A stretch of 64,000 bases of DNA, taken from NCBI GenBank assembly GCA_013339765.2, contig JABSTR010001152.1:1-64000 (forward strand), in the 5' to 3' direction. This DNA comes from Haemaphysalis longicornis. Taxonomy: Eukaryota > Arthropoda > Arachnida > Ixodida > Ixodidae. Below the pieces are notes generated by a model, which was not told the origin of the DNA, did no database searches, and was given only the letters and a program-made list of their open reading frames with translations. Position numbers and translations under genes: made by a program. Shown here one piece after another: positions 22,421 to 33,755 of this stretch. Positions within the stretch are counted from its first letter, which is position 1. Each line of letters starts with the position of its first letter.

Positions 22421-23159
22421 TTATTCTCTCCTCCCTCCCAACAAAAACGAGACCAGACAATGGTCGCTGAAAGCCACATAACCAACCGCGTAGTTTTTAC
22501 ACGACGGCGCTACTCCATGGGAAACGTAAATTCTGTTTAGCCGGGCGTGGCTGGCTCCCTGGAAACGCGTGTACCGCAGGGCGTCTGTCTTTGCTGCGCA
22601 GTGAGCCACATCTGTTAAATCATGCTCATCCAGTATGTTCTGAAGTAGTTGCGTCCTCGGGTCCCTGTTCCGCGTTAAGCCTGCTTTGTCTTCTCGCGCG
22701 CAGACGCAGTTAAAATCGCCGAGCAGAACAACGTTGTATTTGTTCTGCAATTTGCTCGCTATCGTTTCAAAAAACACTTTTCTTTCATTCACCTTATTCG
22801 GGGCGTACATGCATATAACAAAAAACTGGATCCCACAATAAGACATTTCACACGTCACTTGACGACCAGATTCACAAGAATAAATTTTCCCTATTCCAAT
22901 TCCTACTGCATTCTTAACAAACAAACAAACAGCCAGCAAACGTCGCAAGCGCATGGCTAACACAGACACTATACCGGTTTGCGAAAGGACGCACCATCAA
23001 ATCGGTTCGCTCTTCACTCTCAATTTTTGTCTCCTGTACAGCCAGGATGTCTATTTCTTTTTCATTTAGTAACCTACTAATTTGGTATTGCTTGCGCCTT
23101 TCCGCAAGGCCTCGTACGTTCAAAGTTGCAATACTCAATGGTTTTTTGAGGACTATCAT
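22421..23159 (-). pseudogene. L1/Tx1-like ORF2, apurinic-type endonuclease domain
   Basis: Starts MIVLKKPLSIATLNVRGLAE. It shows the exonuclease-endonuclease-phosphatase motifs in order: LNVRGL, AVQETKI, VICMYAPN, VVLLGDFNCV, then RLNRIYVSH and the terminal FSDHCLVSF. This domain nicks the target to prime reverse transcription. One frameshift near 22930 splits it into two frames. The catalytic Asn, Glu, Asp and His residues appear to be kept. Confidence 0.8.
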
Positions 23160-23403
23160 TTAAAATTGTATGTGAAGAGCAAAACGAGAGAAGAAGAAAC
23201 ACAAAAGTTTCCTTTCGACATCTCACTCAGGTCGTTTTCCTGCTGCTGGTCTCGCCTCCGTCTTCGCATACAAATCCAAGCGGTTCCCTCGGCCACCTCT
23301 CCCGCCAACTGCCTCTGTTCGCCGCTGTCCGACCACTTACACCACACACATCCCTGCTGGCGTCGTGCACGCCCACTCCCCGTCCACCTTTCGTCGTGCT
23401 GAA

Positions 23404-24783
23404 CTAAGTGGGTGACGCCTTGCCTTTGTGTCGTTCCGGTGTCACACTCGGCCTCGTTTTGGTCGAAGGCCGCCGGACTTGTGTGGTCGCCTTCAGTGGT
23501 GGCTCCTCGGAACTCGCAGAACCTGAGCTCTGCGTGTTGTCCCTGGTGAGCTCCCAAGACCGCTTGCTCGTAGCCGCACCCGAACCTGTCGCCCCCTCAT
23601 CTTCCATGCCCTCGCTCTCCACTGCCTCGTCCCTTGACTGCTCGTCGTCCTTCATTTCCGCCTCCTTCAACGCATTTGTTGTTTCGTCCATCTTCTCCTT
23701 GGGAAGCACTATCTCAGCATGACTGCCGTCTTCCGCCGGGGAAGTACTTGGCTCGGGGGGCGTTACCTCCTCCTCCTGATCGTTGTCCCCACCCCTTGCG
23801 GCATCCTCAGCCTCGTCTTCGTCCATGACGAACGACGCCGTCGCCGTGTCCTGCGGTGAGCCGGCTACATTAGCGTAGGAAGGCACACACTGACTCTCGT
23901 CGTGGCCGAAGCGACGACATAGAGCGCAGCGTGGCACTCTACACTCTCGCCTGATGTGTCCGCTCCGATGACAACGCAGGCAGAGGGGCGCTCGCCCGGG
24001 CACGACGACCAGGGCTTGCTCTCCGGCGACCCGTACTTGGTGCGGAATGTCATCGACGGTGACTGCCGCTCTCAACCTGAGGGTGACCAGGCGTGTTGTC
24101 GACAACTGAGCGTTGCATCCTTGCACACGCCACCGGTCCCTAGCCACGTCAGTTACCTTTCCGTAAGGCCCTAGGGCGGCCGAACTTCATCGTCGGGGAC
24201 GTGGTGGAGCACCCAGTGGACCTTTAAGTGCACCTCCTGGTTCCTCGGGTCGATGACGATAGATAGATAGAAGTAACTTTATTTAGTCGCCTGCAGAGCG
24301 ACACCAGTCACCGACGGTCCTTCACTAGTAGTTCTCCGGCGGCCACCAACTTTTTCGCACCTTCCGCATCCTTGAACGTAACCCCCACACATGGTTCATC
24401 TGATATGCCCCCAACGAGATAACCTCGGGGAGCAAAGCCAAACGAACCAACGTATCGCGGAAATCTTCAACCTTGTACGGTCTTCCTTTGACGTCTGCGT
24501 GCAAAAAAATTGTGTTGAGGGCAGATGGTCCAGATGGTAGATCAGGCAGCATAACTTGATAAGCCTGGGTATCGTTTGAAGAAACAGCAGACCTGTTACC
24601 GCGGGCTGAAGGGCCCGCCAAAACCGCTCCTGCGGAGCCTGACATTCTGCGACCGCTCCGCTCGGAAGCCGGAAGTAGAACAGCTACGAGCCCACGTGCA
24701 GACGGTGGGAAACAGACGAGGCACTCACCAACCACATTTGTGGGTTTACCCCCTACTGAATGCCACGGGATAGCGTCACGCAA
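23404..24783 (-). pseudogene. L1/Tx1-like ORF1 with CCHC zinc knuckles
   Basis: The N-terminal part (24783-24325) contains FLHADVKGRPYKVEDFRDTL and LALLPEVISLGAYQMNHVW, and the C-terminal part (24147-23404) carries CLRCHRSGHIRREC and CALCRRFGHDESQC, two CCHC knuckles that bind RNA. An acidic, low-complexity tail follows. Between the parts lies a stop and a GATA-repeat segment (24258-24272), so the frame is broken. ORF1 proteins of this kind coat the element RNA. Confidence 0.7.
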
Positions 24784-24800
24784 CCTCTCGCGCCGCTGTG

Positions 24801-25185
24801 CGCTCCCCCCATGGCACGTGTAGCGGCCGTGTGAGTGCCTTGCGCATGCGCTAGGAGCTATATAAACATTAAAGGAAGCTCACACAAACCCATGGCATCC
24901 CACTCCTCACCCGTCTCTGCCACCGAACTTGTCGCCTCCCTCGGTGGCGGCAAAGACAGAGGAGAAGTGAGATCATCTAACACCTGGTTTGAGCTTCATT
25001 TAATTTTATATAAAAAAAAGTTTCCACTCATGTGCTACACTGATAGAACTATAATCCAACCACCATTCATGAATCATGCAGTGATTTAACCGTCGAAAAG
25101 AATATCTCTTTGAAGTAATGAAGGGTGTGGTTAAGTGCATTTCACTTGTCTCTGGCTTCATCTTTGTAGAGCCACGTGTGTGAAT
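24801..25185. other. Intronic, possible LINE 5' leader
   Basis: Upstream of the LINE ORF1; contains a TATATAAA-like AGCTATATAAAC at 24857-24868. No protein or RNA gene recognised. Confidence 0.3.
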
Positions 25186-25780
25186 TCAAGTTAAGTCGCA
25201 ATGGTAATGGTTGTGGGTGTCGCTTACAGTTTCGCTTTCCAACAACCTTTGCAGGGTGGATTGGCGCGCATTTTTTTCAAGTTGTGGTATAGTTGGTGCG
25301 TGTAGGGGATAACCGCAACCTTCTGCCTGCTCCTCATAGACTATGCGCTTGGCTGAGCCTTCGCACGCAGTCTTCCAAGTACTCTGTTTGCAACGGAGGC
25401 GACAGATGAAGGGTAGCCAGCGCTCTGCAGGCGTTCCACGTGGCCGCACAACGTACAAATCAGCGGCAGTAAGTTGCGGACATGATTTTTCGAAGGCATT
25501 CTTCGAGCACATAGTGATTATTCCTCTTTTTACAATCTTCGAATGGAAGTAGTTGTAAGGTAGAAGGGGTTTTATGGGCGTGCAGTTCATAGCACCAGTA
25601 CACGCCGTCAGGGGGGAACGTAAACTGAACATCTAGATACGTTAGTTGCCCCATCCCCGGAAGTTCGTACGTTAGGTTCAGGGCATGTAGGAATTCTGGA
25701 AACAATGTCAGCATATTTGCACACGCCCGTTCCAGGGCAAAAGGTTCGCATTTAAAGAAAATTAGAAAATCACCCACGAA
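25186..25780 (-). pseudogene. Penelope-like element RT fragment
   Basis: Two overlapping minus frames read as the end of a Penelope-type RT. GDFLIFF follows SWV where the active site would be YVDD, so the first aspartate is glycine. ELPGMGQLTYLDVQFTFPP and then FHSKIVKRGI and AFEKSC follow, matching the order ELP...FLDL...AHSKVVKR seen in the larger Penelope copy at 47.9-48.5 kb. Residues differ widely from that copy, so this is a separate lineage. The GIY-YIG domain is absent. Confidence 0.6.
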
Positions 25781-25989
25781 TCAAACACCCGCACGGCATT
25801 GCTTCCTTCTAATCTTGCAGAGAGGCTTCTCCCAACATGCCAGAAATAAATCGCTCAACACGCAAGCTACCCAGGACCCTATCCATACTCTCTACTTCCG
25901 AATATTATGGCTCCCCGGCTCCATCCCAGAGCAACCTGTGCAGTACAGCACAGCAGTGACTTTTCCGTTTCACTTTTCCCAATGGTCAT

Positions 25990-26720
25990 GTATTTTGGAT
26001 CATGCGCTCCGCCTCGTACAGCCGTACAGTGCGCGCCAGGCTTGTCTAGGGCAAGCGAGCGCGCGGCTTGGGAGCGTGCGGGCGACATCTGCTGATAGCG
26101 GCTGGGTTAGAGATAGCTTGCCAGTGCGCGTGCGCCGATCTCGTACAGGGTCAGGCCGGTCTTCGTTTCGCATGTGCCGCTCGAATTTGCAGACGCCACC
26201 ACCCTCTAGGGGCGATTGTCTTTCACAGTGGCAGCCGGGAGCGTTGACAGGCCAGATAGACGCGTCGTTCGACGCGGTGCAATAACCCATCAGGCGGTTA
26301 CGCAATGCTAGAAAACGACCTCCGCTAATCTTCTGAATCTCATGTTTAGCAAACGAAAAGCACGCAACAAGAACGCACTGCAGCGCTTTCTGTCAAAACT
26401 TTTCGGCGATTAAGTAACGGCTGCACTCATAATGCATGGCGTCAAATCACGCGCTTACCCCGTGTCACCGCCTACGATTGGCACTTCAGAATAAAAGCAC
26501 CCCTTGCGGGGCGTGGTGTCTGTAAGTTTGAGAGGCCCATGCTATAAGACGACCGATCTGAGCCTGTCCGAGATCCACGCACGCGCAATGGCAAGCTATC
26601 TCCAACCCAGCCACCATCAGCAGATGTCGCCAGCATGCTCGGAAGCCGCGCGCTCGCTTGCCCTAGACAATCCTGACGCGCACTGTTCAGGGTTACTCAT
26701 GCGGCCTCTGGTCCCATACA
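25990..26720. mobile_element. Foldback MITE with ~150-bp inverted ends
   Basis: Left arm 26024-26176 and right arm 26534-26692 are reverse complements at roughly 85%. Both contain TTGTCTAGGGCAAGCGAGCG, GGCGACATCTGCTGAT and GGAGATAGCTTGCC or a close variant. Weaker similarity continues outward to about 25995 and 26715. The interior has no transposase. The right end lies about 10 bp from the splice donor of CEP290-like exon 2. Confidence 0.65.
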
Positions 26721-26727
26721 TACATAC

Positions 26728-26799
26728 CTTCATGATGTGCCGCGAAGCGTCAAATAGCTCTCGAAGCTCGTCCACGTCCTCCAGGTCATTGGGATCCAG
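26728..26799 (-). CDS. CEP290: CEP290-like gene, exon 2
   Basis: A 72-nt exon with acceptor CCTTCGTTGCAG and donor GTATGT, phase 0 at both ends. It encodes 24 residues, LDPNDLEDVDELRELF then DASRHIMK. The end matches VIHLFRITQSLMK of human CEP290, and the human next segment (MKAQEVEL) is matched by the following tick exon. The tick N terminus before this point is about 13 residues shorter than human. A MITE begins right after the donor. Confidence 0.7.
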
Positions 26800-27580
26800 C
26801 TGCAACGAAGGCACACGCAGGGAAGCTTTCGAGCACGCGTAGACCTTATAATTGCCTCAAAAGTAACCGACATCGGTTGTTTTTTTGTTTGTTTGCAGCG
26901 GTATATGCAGAAATTAAAATGTAAGCCTAAGGCAAACTTTCCAGCTTTAGGCACCCGTGTGTTCAGGCGAGAGTTTTCGATGCCTCATCAAACGTGTAAA
27001 TTGATCATGATGGTCGTCGGTCTACAGGATTTTTTTTAAATGGCCGCTTTGTAAATAAAAAATAAATGACTACATAAAACGCATTTGTGTTCGCGCGGGG
27101 TTTGAACCCGGGTTTCCAAAACAGGAGCCAAGGGCTCTGCCATTCCGCTGAGTCGGCACCTACCTCGCTTCCTATTACCACGGCTCGTAATCTGTTTGAA
27201 CTTCAAAGTTTAACCCCATGCCCCTGGGCGGGCATCAGCCAGCTGCTCTTGTTTCTCCACATACCCAACTGGGGGATAGCAGCTGACAGCTTATGAAGAC
27301 GAAGAAAGTGAGCCAGAGAAGAAGAAAAGGCGGAACAGCTCGAGAGTTCGGTCCAGGCTAGACGTTGCCGCTCGCTTTTGTGCACAAGTTCGCCTGTGGA
27401 AATAAACGTTTCCTCTACTAGTATTGTTTCTACCGTGACACTGTTATGCTCAATACAAACTTCCCACACACGGAGCCCATATCAATCGACTGGCGAGGAT
27501 ATGCAAATATTTCATCGTCGTCTGGATTGATGGCGTGACACCGTGACACCGTGACACCGTGATTTGGCACCTGACTAATG
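26800..27580. other. First intron, with a tRNA-like remnant
   Basis: At 27085-27165 the minus strand has an A-box-like GACTCAGCGG and a B-box-like GGGTTCAAACCC spaced as in a tRNA, but the stems do not pair well. It is probably a SINE remnant. The rest is unassigned. Confidence 0.35.
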
Positions 27581-27589
27581 AACTTGAAA

Positions 27590-27972
27590 GCATACCTCGG
27601 TCGGCTCAACGGGCCATGGAGCGAATCATGATAGGAGTAACACTTAGGTACAGGAAACCAGCTTCCTGGATCAGGGAACAAACTCAAGTAGATGATATCA
27701 TAATTCGAAGAAAGAAACAGAAATTGCCTTGGGCTGGCCAGGCGAAGTGACAACCGGTGGACGGCCAGGTTAACAGAGTGGATTCTGAGAGAAGGCACCA
27801 AAAGAAGCCCAAGGCCAATAACTCGATGGAGAGACGAAGTAAGCGAAATTCGGAGGCAAAGATTGGACTCGGGCAGCGCAGGACAGCAGCGGTTGCAGGT
27901 GAATGGGAAAGGCCGTCGCCCTGCAGTGAACCTGACTATGACGATGATGATGATGATGATAAGACGACGACG
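27590..27972 (+). pseudogene. RTE-like LINE, 3' coding end with GAT tail
   Basis: The open frame contains RSAQRAMERIMIGVTLRYR, ASWIREQTQVDDII and RRKKQKLPWAGQAK, and then a variant of RTAAVAGEWERPSP in the adjoining frame. These are C-terminal LINE motifs of the family decayed at 16.3-16.7 kb. It ends in a GATGATGAT run (27940-27960) that serves as the LINE tail. The RT domain is missing (5' truncation). Confidence 0.7.
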
Positions 27973-27999
27973 ACTACGACGACTGTGCTGAGTTGTCGT

Positions 28000-28304
28000 A
28001 TCAACATATTCTCCCCCCCCGCCCCCCTTCATCTTGCCCACCCAAGAACCTTCCCTCTGCCCTTACTGTCCCAAGCCTGGCACCCTCCACCACATCATAT
28101 GGGAGTGCCAACGAACTCCAGACTTGCCCCCACTTCCCAACCCCACCGTTGAGGCGTGGAGGGCAGGCCGGACCGGGATATCCATCTCAAGCTGGTGACC
28201 CGAGCACGGACGGCCAGCCGAAGTCAAGGCATCCCGGACTAGGGACGCCTTCAATGGGGCGGAGCCCGCACATCAGCCTCTGCTGAATAAATAAAAATAT
28301 TTTA

Positions 28305-28307
<3 letters not shown>
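28000..28307 (+). pseudogene. I/R1-like LINE, 3' coding end
   Basis: One frame reads CPYCPKPGTLHHIIWECQRT, a CxxC...HxxxxC finger that follows the RNase H domain in I/R1-type LINEs, then VEAWRAGRTG. It stops just before AATAAATAAAAATATTTT. The fragment directly adjoins the RTE tail, so one inserted beside the other. Confidence 0.6.

Positions 28308-28379
<72 letters not shown>
28308..28379. repeat. (TC)n microsatellite
   Basis: A perfect 72-bp CT/TC run directly after the A-rich end of the LINE fragment. Confidence 0.95.
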
Positions 28380-28382
<3 letters not shown>

Positions 28383-30104
28383 TTGCTAATCCAGCTTATG
28401 TGTTGTCTTTTATTTGCCTGGTGCACCCGCCTAATATTTTGCTCCTTTTCCAAAGCTTCAGCATGAACCAACTAGCCCAGCAAGCTGCACTTGTGACGCG
28501 CAGTTTCTTTTAGTCCAATTTTTTTCAGCAATTTCCGGAAAGTATCAGTAACACAGTTGTGTGCGCGGGCGGAAATTCTGCGGCCGTCTTAGCGCGACCT
28601 ACCAGCAAAACGTGGTCTTCACAGAGAGAGGTGACCAGTACTCTCTCGCATTGCTCAAATGAAAGGTCGTGTTTGCGGTGTAGTTGCGGAATACTTTGGC
28701 AGACTTAGATCACGTGGCAAAAAAGAGTGGCGACGCGCGGCATATGATTCAGTAAGTTGGAGCAGGTTTTCGGCTTCAAGAGTCTATAAGACCACTGCCG
28801 CTTAGTTGGAGACGCGTGGTGGGGAAGAGTAGCGCTGGGTAGGAGAAGAACGAGTTTACCGCCCTCAGCTGCTCGTCACTCGGCCAGCATCATCCAGTTA
28901 AAGAAGCCATGAAGACAAAATAAAACATTGTTCAGTTTGAAAGGGCCAGAGTTTGGTAACTCACTCAGCTCTACTCCAGCTACGTAAGATGTTTTAACGA
29001 AAGAAAAACCCGACACATATTGGAATACTTTCAAAATGTATTATATGGGCAGGCGTGGAGTGATATGGGGCAGCACTAAACACGTAGTTGTTAGGTGTGT
29101 TAACTACACATTAGTATTTCATTGATACGATCAAGAGGAACGAGAAACCCCGCTACAATGCCCAGTCATGTTTCTTAGCGATGGCTCAAGTGTGTGCCCA
29201 GTAGTCGCCCAAATAAGGTACAGTTGTCTCTACACGAGCAACTGCACAGGAGGAAGGGAATGAGGGAAAGAAGCGACACGACGAGCACTTTTCCCGTCGT
29301 GTGCGGGTAGTTTGACGTGCAAGTATACGAAACCAACAAGCCCAACAACATGCTTCACTAAAAATACAGTGGCGTCATACAGAAACCACCGGAAACCCTC
29401 TGGGCAGTCCCCACAGCATAAGGTTTTGGTTGTAATCTCGATTATTTCTTCGACATTTCGGCTAGAACTTGTACAATCGTTATCGGGACAAAGCATTCGT
29501 TTTAACGAACCAAACACTCATGCGGTCTTCATAGCCCCTTAAATCTCGGGCTATCTGGGGAGCCGCAACGTTTTCCCGGGAATTGAAGTGGGCCGGAGTA
29601 CAAACAACTCGAAGCTTGCGTAAGGTGTTCTCGTTGAATAACGTGCAGGACAGCCTTTAGTAATGCCTTTAGCCAGTTAACACCCTGCACCCTTCTCTTA
29701 ATTCTAAAAGTAATTGCTTCCACATGAGCAATTGACATCCTTAATGTGCGACAAATGCGGCCCATGGCTACCTTTACTGCAAATGTCGTCAAATGCCGAT
29801 AGTCTTCTGCCGCCCATGCCAAGTGAACGCTTCGCATCTCTCTCCCGCCCAACCTTCCCTTCTCGCTACCCTCACTAAAAACAAAGCTAAAGTTCGCTTA
29901 CATCATTTCGATTTTCGCGTGTTTCACTTCTCGCGCGCCATCTTTAAGAAGCTTTCGTTACTGTAGGAGTTGGAATGGCGCCCCCGGTTTCTTTTCTATT
30001 TTTAAATCAAACTATTGTTTCTGAACGCGTATTTTGTTTATTTGTTATCCCAAATGTCAAGAACACGTCTATTTTCAAATGAAGGAATACTGCTACATGT
30101 TATC
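28380..30104. other. First intron, unassigned
   Basis: A reverse GGGCTAGTTGGT head lies at 28471-28483 without a readable hairpin or duplication. The rest has only short open frames and no recognised transposon protein or RNA gene. Confidence 0.4.
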
Positions 30105-33000
30105 ATTATTATTCAAAAATACCCCTAAAGGCCCCTCACCAGAGGGGATTACATAGGGGGCGGGATACATTGAGAACGAATAAAAAAGCAGTACTAACAG
30201 CACGTAAATAGGCACAAAAATAAATACAAGCGGGTGCGAGGCAAAAAAAAAAGCAAGAAAGAAGGAAAACAAACAAAAAATCTTGAAAGGACTCCTTAAA
30301 CCTATAAAAGCACTTTTTAGTAAAGTTAACCTGCGAAGTAAGTGTGTAAAAGTTCTTGGAATTTGGTCGGATCAGTTAAATTCACAATGTGAGATGGTAG
30401 GGCATTCCAATCCACAATTGTGCGAGGTATGAAGGATTGTGAATATTTGGAAGTGTGGCATTTCACACGTGTCACTTTTAAGGCATGGTCCCGTCGCGGA
30501 AAGATGGTCGGTGTCGAAGAAAAGAAATCAGGATGAAGTGAAGAGTGATGGTACAGTTTATGAAACGATGATAAACGTGATAGTTTACGCCGATCTGATA
30601 GGATAGGTAAAGATACGCGAAGTTTTAGAGCTGTGACGCTGGTATGACGTGAATAATCTGAAAAGATGAAACGAACGGCACGATTTTGAAGAGATTCAAT
30701 TTTTTTCAACAAAGTATGCTTGGTCAGGGTCCCAAATGGCAGATGCGTAGTCAATTTTAGGTCTGAGGGCAGCTGTGTATGCAAGTTTGCGGAGGTTAGA
30801 TGGAGCATGTTTTAGTCTGTGCTTTAAAAAACCTAATGAGCGGTTGGCGGAGGCAAGAATGATGTTGATATGATGATTCCATGTGAGGTCACAGTGCAGG
30901 TTAAGTCCCAGGTACTTGTAAGTGTCTGCTAGCTCAACAGTTGTGTTATTTAAGGAATAGAAAGTTTGAGTGCGAGATGCGTGGTTTGGAAAGGACATAA
31001 GTTTAGTTTTAGAATTATTCAACGACATTAACCAAGTGGGGCACCAAGTAGATATAGAGCCAAGGTCAGTTAGTTGGTCAGTAAAGCAGGTTATTGTACG
31101 GTAAATAACACAGTCATCAGCAAACAGCCTGATCCTTGAAAACACGCAAAGTCATTGATAAAAGTTATAAAAAGTAAAGGGCCCAGGACACTACCTTGTG
31201 GAACACCAGAGTGTACTTGACCAAAAGAAGAATTAACGTTATTAGCAGATGTGAACTGAACCCTTGATGACAAAAAATCTTTAACCCATGCAGTTACAAG
31301 AGGGTGGATATTAAGTTGTGTAAGTTTGATTAGCAATCTGTGGCGAGGTACCCGGTCGAAAGCTTTGGAAAAATCTACAAATATTGAGTCGATTTGAAGC
31401 TCAGCGTCAACGGATGAGTGAATGTCGTTAATAAAACCAGCGAGCTGAGTGTCACACGAGTACCCTTTCCTAAACCCTTGTTGGTACTTAAAAATGATAT
31501 TATGTTTTTAAGTAGCTAATCACCTGTGAGTGGATGATGTATTCGAGCAGTTTAAAGCTTTGGAAAAATCTAGAAATATTGAGTCGATTTGAAGCTCAGC
31601 GCCAACGGTTGAGTGAATGTCGTTAATAAAACCAGCGAGCTGAGTGTCACACGAGTACCCTTTCCTAAACCCTTGTTGGTATTTAAAAATGATATTATGT
31701 TCTTAAGTAGCTAATCACCTGTGAGTGGATGATGTACTCGAGTAGTTTACAAATAGTGCTTGTTATTTATATTGGTCTGTAGTTGAGAGGTGATAAGGAA
31801 TTGCCGGATTTAAATATGAGTGTTACTTTTGCAATTCTCCCATCTTCAGGAATTGCACCAGATGAAATGGACTGTGAAAAAAGAGCGGACAAGATGCGAT
31901 AGATACCATCAGAAGTATTCTTTAGTATTTTATTATTGAAACCGAGGTGGTCCGGAGCAGAAGAGTTTTTTAGTTTGTATAGTAAAGCTAGAATACCGAA
32001 TTTGCTAATCATAATCACTGGAATGTTAGTGTCAACAACGTGGCTTACGTTAGGACAACTGATGGTGTTTTCACGGGTAAATACGGAACAAAAGCTATCG
32101 TTAAACACCAGCGCGCAACCACCCTCTGGAATCACGTCACTATTGACTGATGAAAGCGTGATAACGGGATGCGATTGGGGGTTAATTAAGCGTCAGAACC
32201 TTTGTGGACTGTTAGTTAGCATTGAGGGTAAATCATGAGTGAAAAAATGACGGCGTGTGGTTTTAAGAAGCGCTTGATATTGTTGGTCACACATTTTGTA
32301 CCAGTGCCATGAAGTCGATCCTTTATTCTTGCCTGCTTGCCTGTAAAGTCGTTTATTTTTGTTATTAAGGCGACGAAGTTGATCGTTAAACCAAGGAGCA
32401 GTGTTAGTGCATGATATAGTTATCACGGGTATATATTCGGAGATGAGTTGAGAAAACGTATTTTTGAAAAGAATCCAGTTTGCTTCGATGGAACAGGACA
32501 AATATTCACGCAGAAATCCTTCAGAAAAAATGGATAACTCTTGGTTGATACGATCGAAGTTAGCTCTGTTGTAAAACCTTATCGGTTTTCTTGTTATTTT
32601 TTTCTTATGAGGTGAATACGTTAGATTTCCCGTGATGATTCTATGATCTGAAAGCCCATCAAGTTTGATTATGTCAGAAAAAAGATCGGGATTATTTGTC
32701 AGGATTAGATCAAGAATGTTGGCTGAGGTGGAGAATTGTCTTGTGGGCTCGGTGATAAGCTGAGCAAGCGAGAAATCAAGGCAACACTCAAGGAACGCAT
32801 GAGCTTCAGTATCGCTGGTGATTACAGATAACGTAGACCAATTAATGACCGCAAAATTATAGTAACCAAACACAATGAGCTCTGAATTAGGAAAACGCGC
32901 ACAAATTTCACTCAAAACTTCCTGAAATTCTAGTAACACGACACAAGAACATGACGGGTCTAATACATTGCGCATACTAACAACTGAAAGTTTGTTGCCT
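30105..33000 (-). mobile_element. CR1/Jockey-like LINE, 5'-truncated, decayed
   Basis: Minus-strand ORF2 can be followed from the endonuclease C-half (32975-32193: ELIVFGYYNFAVINW, ILDLILTNNPDLF, GLSDHRIITG) to the RT (32135-31767: SSAPDHLGFNNKILKN, PLNYRPIS; 31336-31091: GVPQGSVLGPLLF; then IRLFADDCVIYR near 31140) and the C-terminal domain (30808-30326: NRAVRFIFSDYSRHTSVT). The FADD motif is intact, but several frameshifts and a 195-bp internal duplication break the frame. The 3' end near 30105 reads TTATTCAAAAATACCCC, like the CR1-like copy at 39.5 kb. It lies in intron 1 on the host coding strand. Confidence 0.8.
31361..31750. repeat. 195-bp tandem duplication inside the CR1-like RT
   Basis: Copy 1 (31361-31555) and copy 2 (31556-31750) both begin AGCTTTGGAAAAATCTA and both run through GAGTCGATTTGAAGCTCAGC to GTGAGTGGATGATGTA. 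They differ at only a few bases. 195 is divisible by three. Confidence 0.9.
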
Positions 33001-33215
33001 TTGTCAATGGCCTAAGCTCAACCTTAGCCAAAAGCAAGAACGGGTAAACAGGATAAAAAACTATCGTTGATTCCTCTTTCCTAAGAATCAGTAAAACACG
33101 AAAGTGAAATTTGCAGCGAAATTCGCAGCTGAGCATTATTTGCTGGTTGGCGGCTGTCTTGTGGGTGTGCTTGGCGAGCGACGTTCTGCTGGCAGGTCGC
33201 TTGGGCAAAGGTTTA
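33001..33215. other. Intron 1, unassigned
   Basis: Junction region upstream of the LINE; no gene seen. Confidence 0.3.
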
Positions 33216-33530
33216 CTGGCGTCATTTCCATGGCGGATATGCCGTCAGTGAAATCCTGGTGTATCCCGGCATAAAGCACTTTCGTGTGAAAACATAAAAC
33301 CTGATAACGAACAGCCCTAAGTATAACGTACTCTTTAGTACTAAACGTTGCTTCCCCACACGAAGACACTGCGTGCAGGGGTGCACCCTTTACAGGCAGC
33401 TTGTTTGTTGTACTGGCGTCACTTCCGTGACGGATATGACGTATGTTAAACCTTCGTGTATCCGGGAATAAAAAACTTTCGTGTTAAAACATCGCAAACC
33501 ATCGCGCACCGTCACTGGTTATGCGAACGC
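33216..33530 (+). repeat. Two related units of a dispersed repeat
   Basis: Units at about 33216-33330 and 33410-33530 share TACTGGCGTCA(T/C)TTCC, GGCGGATATG or GACGGATATG, GTGTATCC(C/G)GG, and ACTTTCGTGT(G/T)AAAAC. They are tandemly placed diverged copies of one element. Confidence 0.5.
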
Positions 33531-33660
33531 AACGTGGTTAATAACCGCCCTACCGTTTGTTACAACTTAATTTTCTATGGGCTCAAAGGGTAGAGTGATG
33601 GCGCCATTTGAGCTGGTTGAAGCTTCTACATGAACCATTAGGAAAAGATAGACACGTACA

Positions 33661-33746
33661 CTACACCATGTTGTTGGGCTAGTTGGCACTGCATTTTCAG
33701 AGTAGAAAAACTGTGCGGCAAAAACAAGTCGAGTACAAAAGGGTAT
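33661..33746 (+). mobile_element. GGGCTAGTTGGY element, copy 5, weak hairpin
   Basis: An 86-bp segment contains TTGTTGGGCTAGTTGGCACT and is bounded by a 9-bp repeat ACACGTACA (33652-33660 and 33747-33755). Only an imperfect short inverted repeat (GCATTTTC / GAAAAACTGTGC) follows the head. Its spacing from the left repeat to the head (about 14 bp) agrees with other copies. Confidence 0.45.
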
Positions 33747-33755
33747 ACACGTACA

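Larger units (their letters stand above)
19543..24800 (-). mobile_element. L1/Tx1-like non-LTR retrotransposon, nearly full length
   Basis: Minus-strand order is ORF1 (24783-23404), ORF2 endonuclease (23159-22421), linker, reverse transcriptase (about 21620-20551), C-terminal zinc domain (20038-19589), then an A-rich tail (about 19580-19543). At about 5.2 kb it is the most complete LINE in the window. It lies in the intron between CEP290-like exons 2 and 3, on the coding strand of that gene. Several frameshifts, stops and a damaged catalytic motif make it inactive. The Tx1/L1 assignment is from the endonuclease style and the RQGCPASPLLF motif, not from a tree. Confidence 0.75.
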
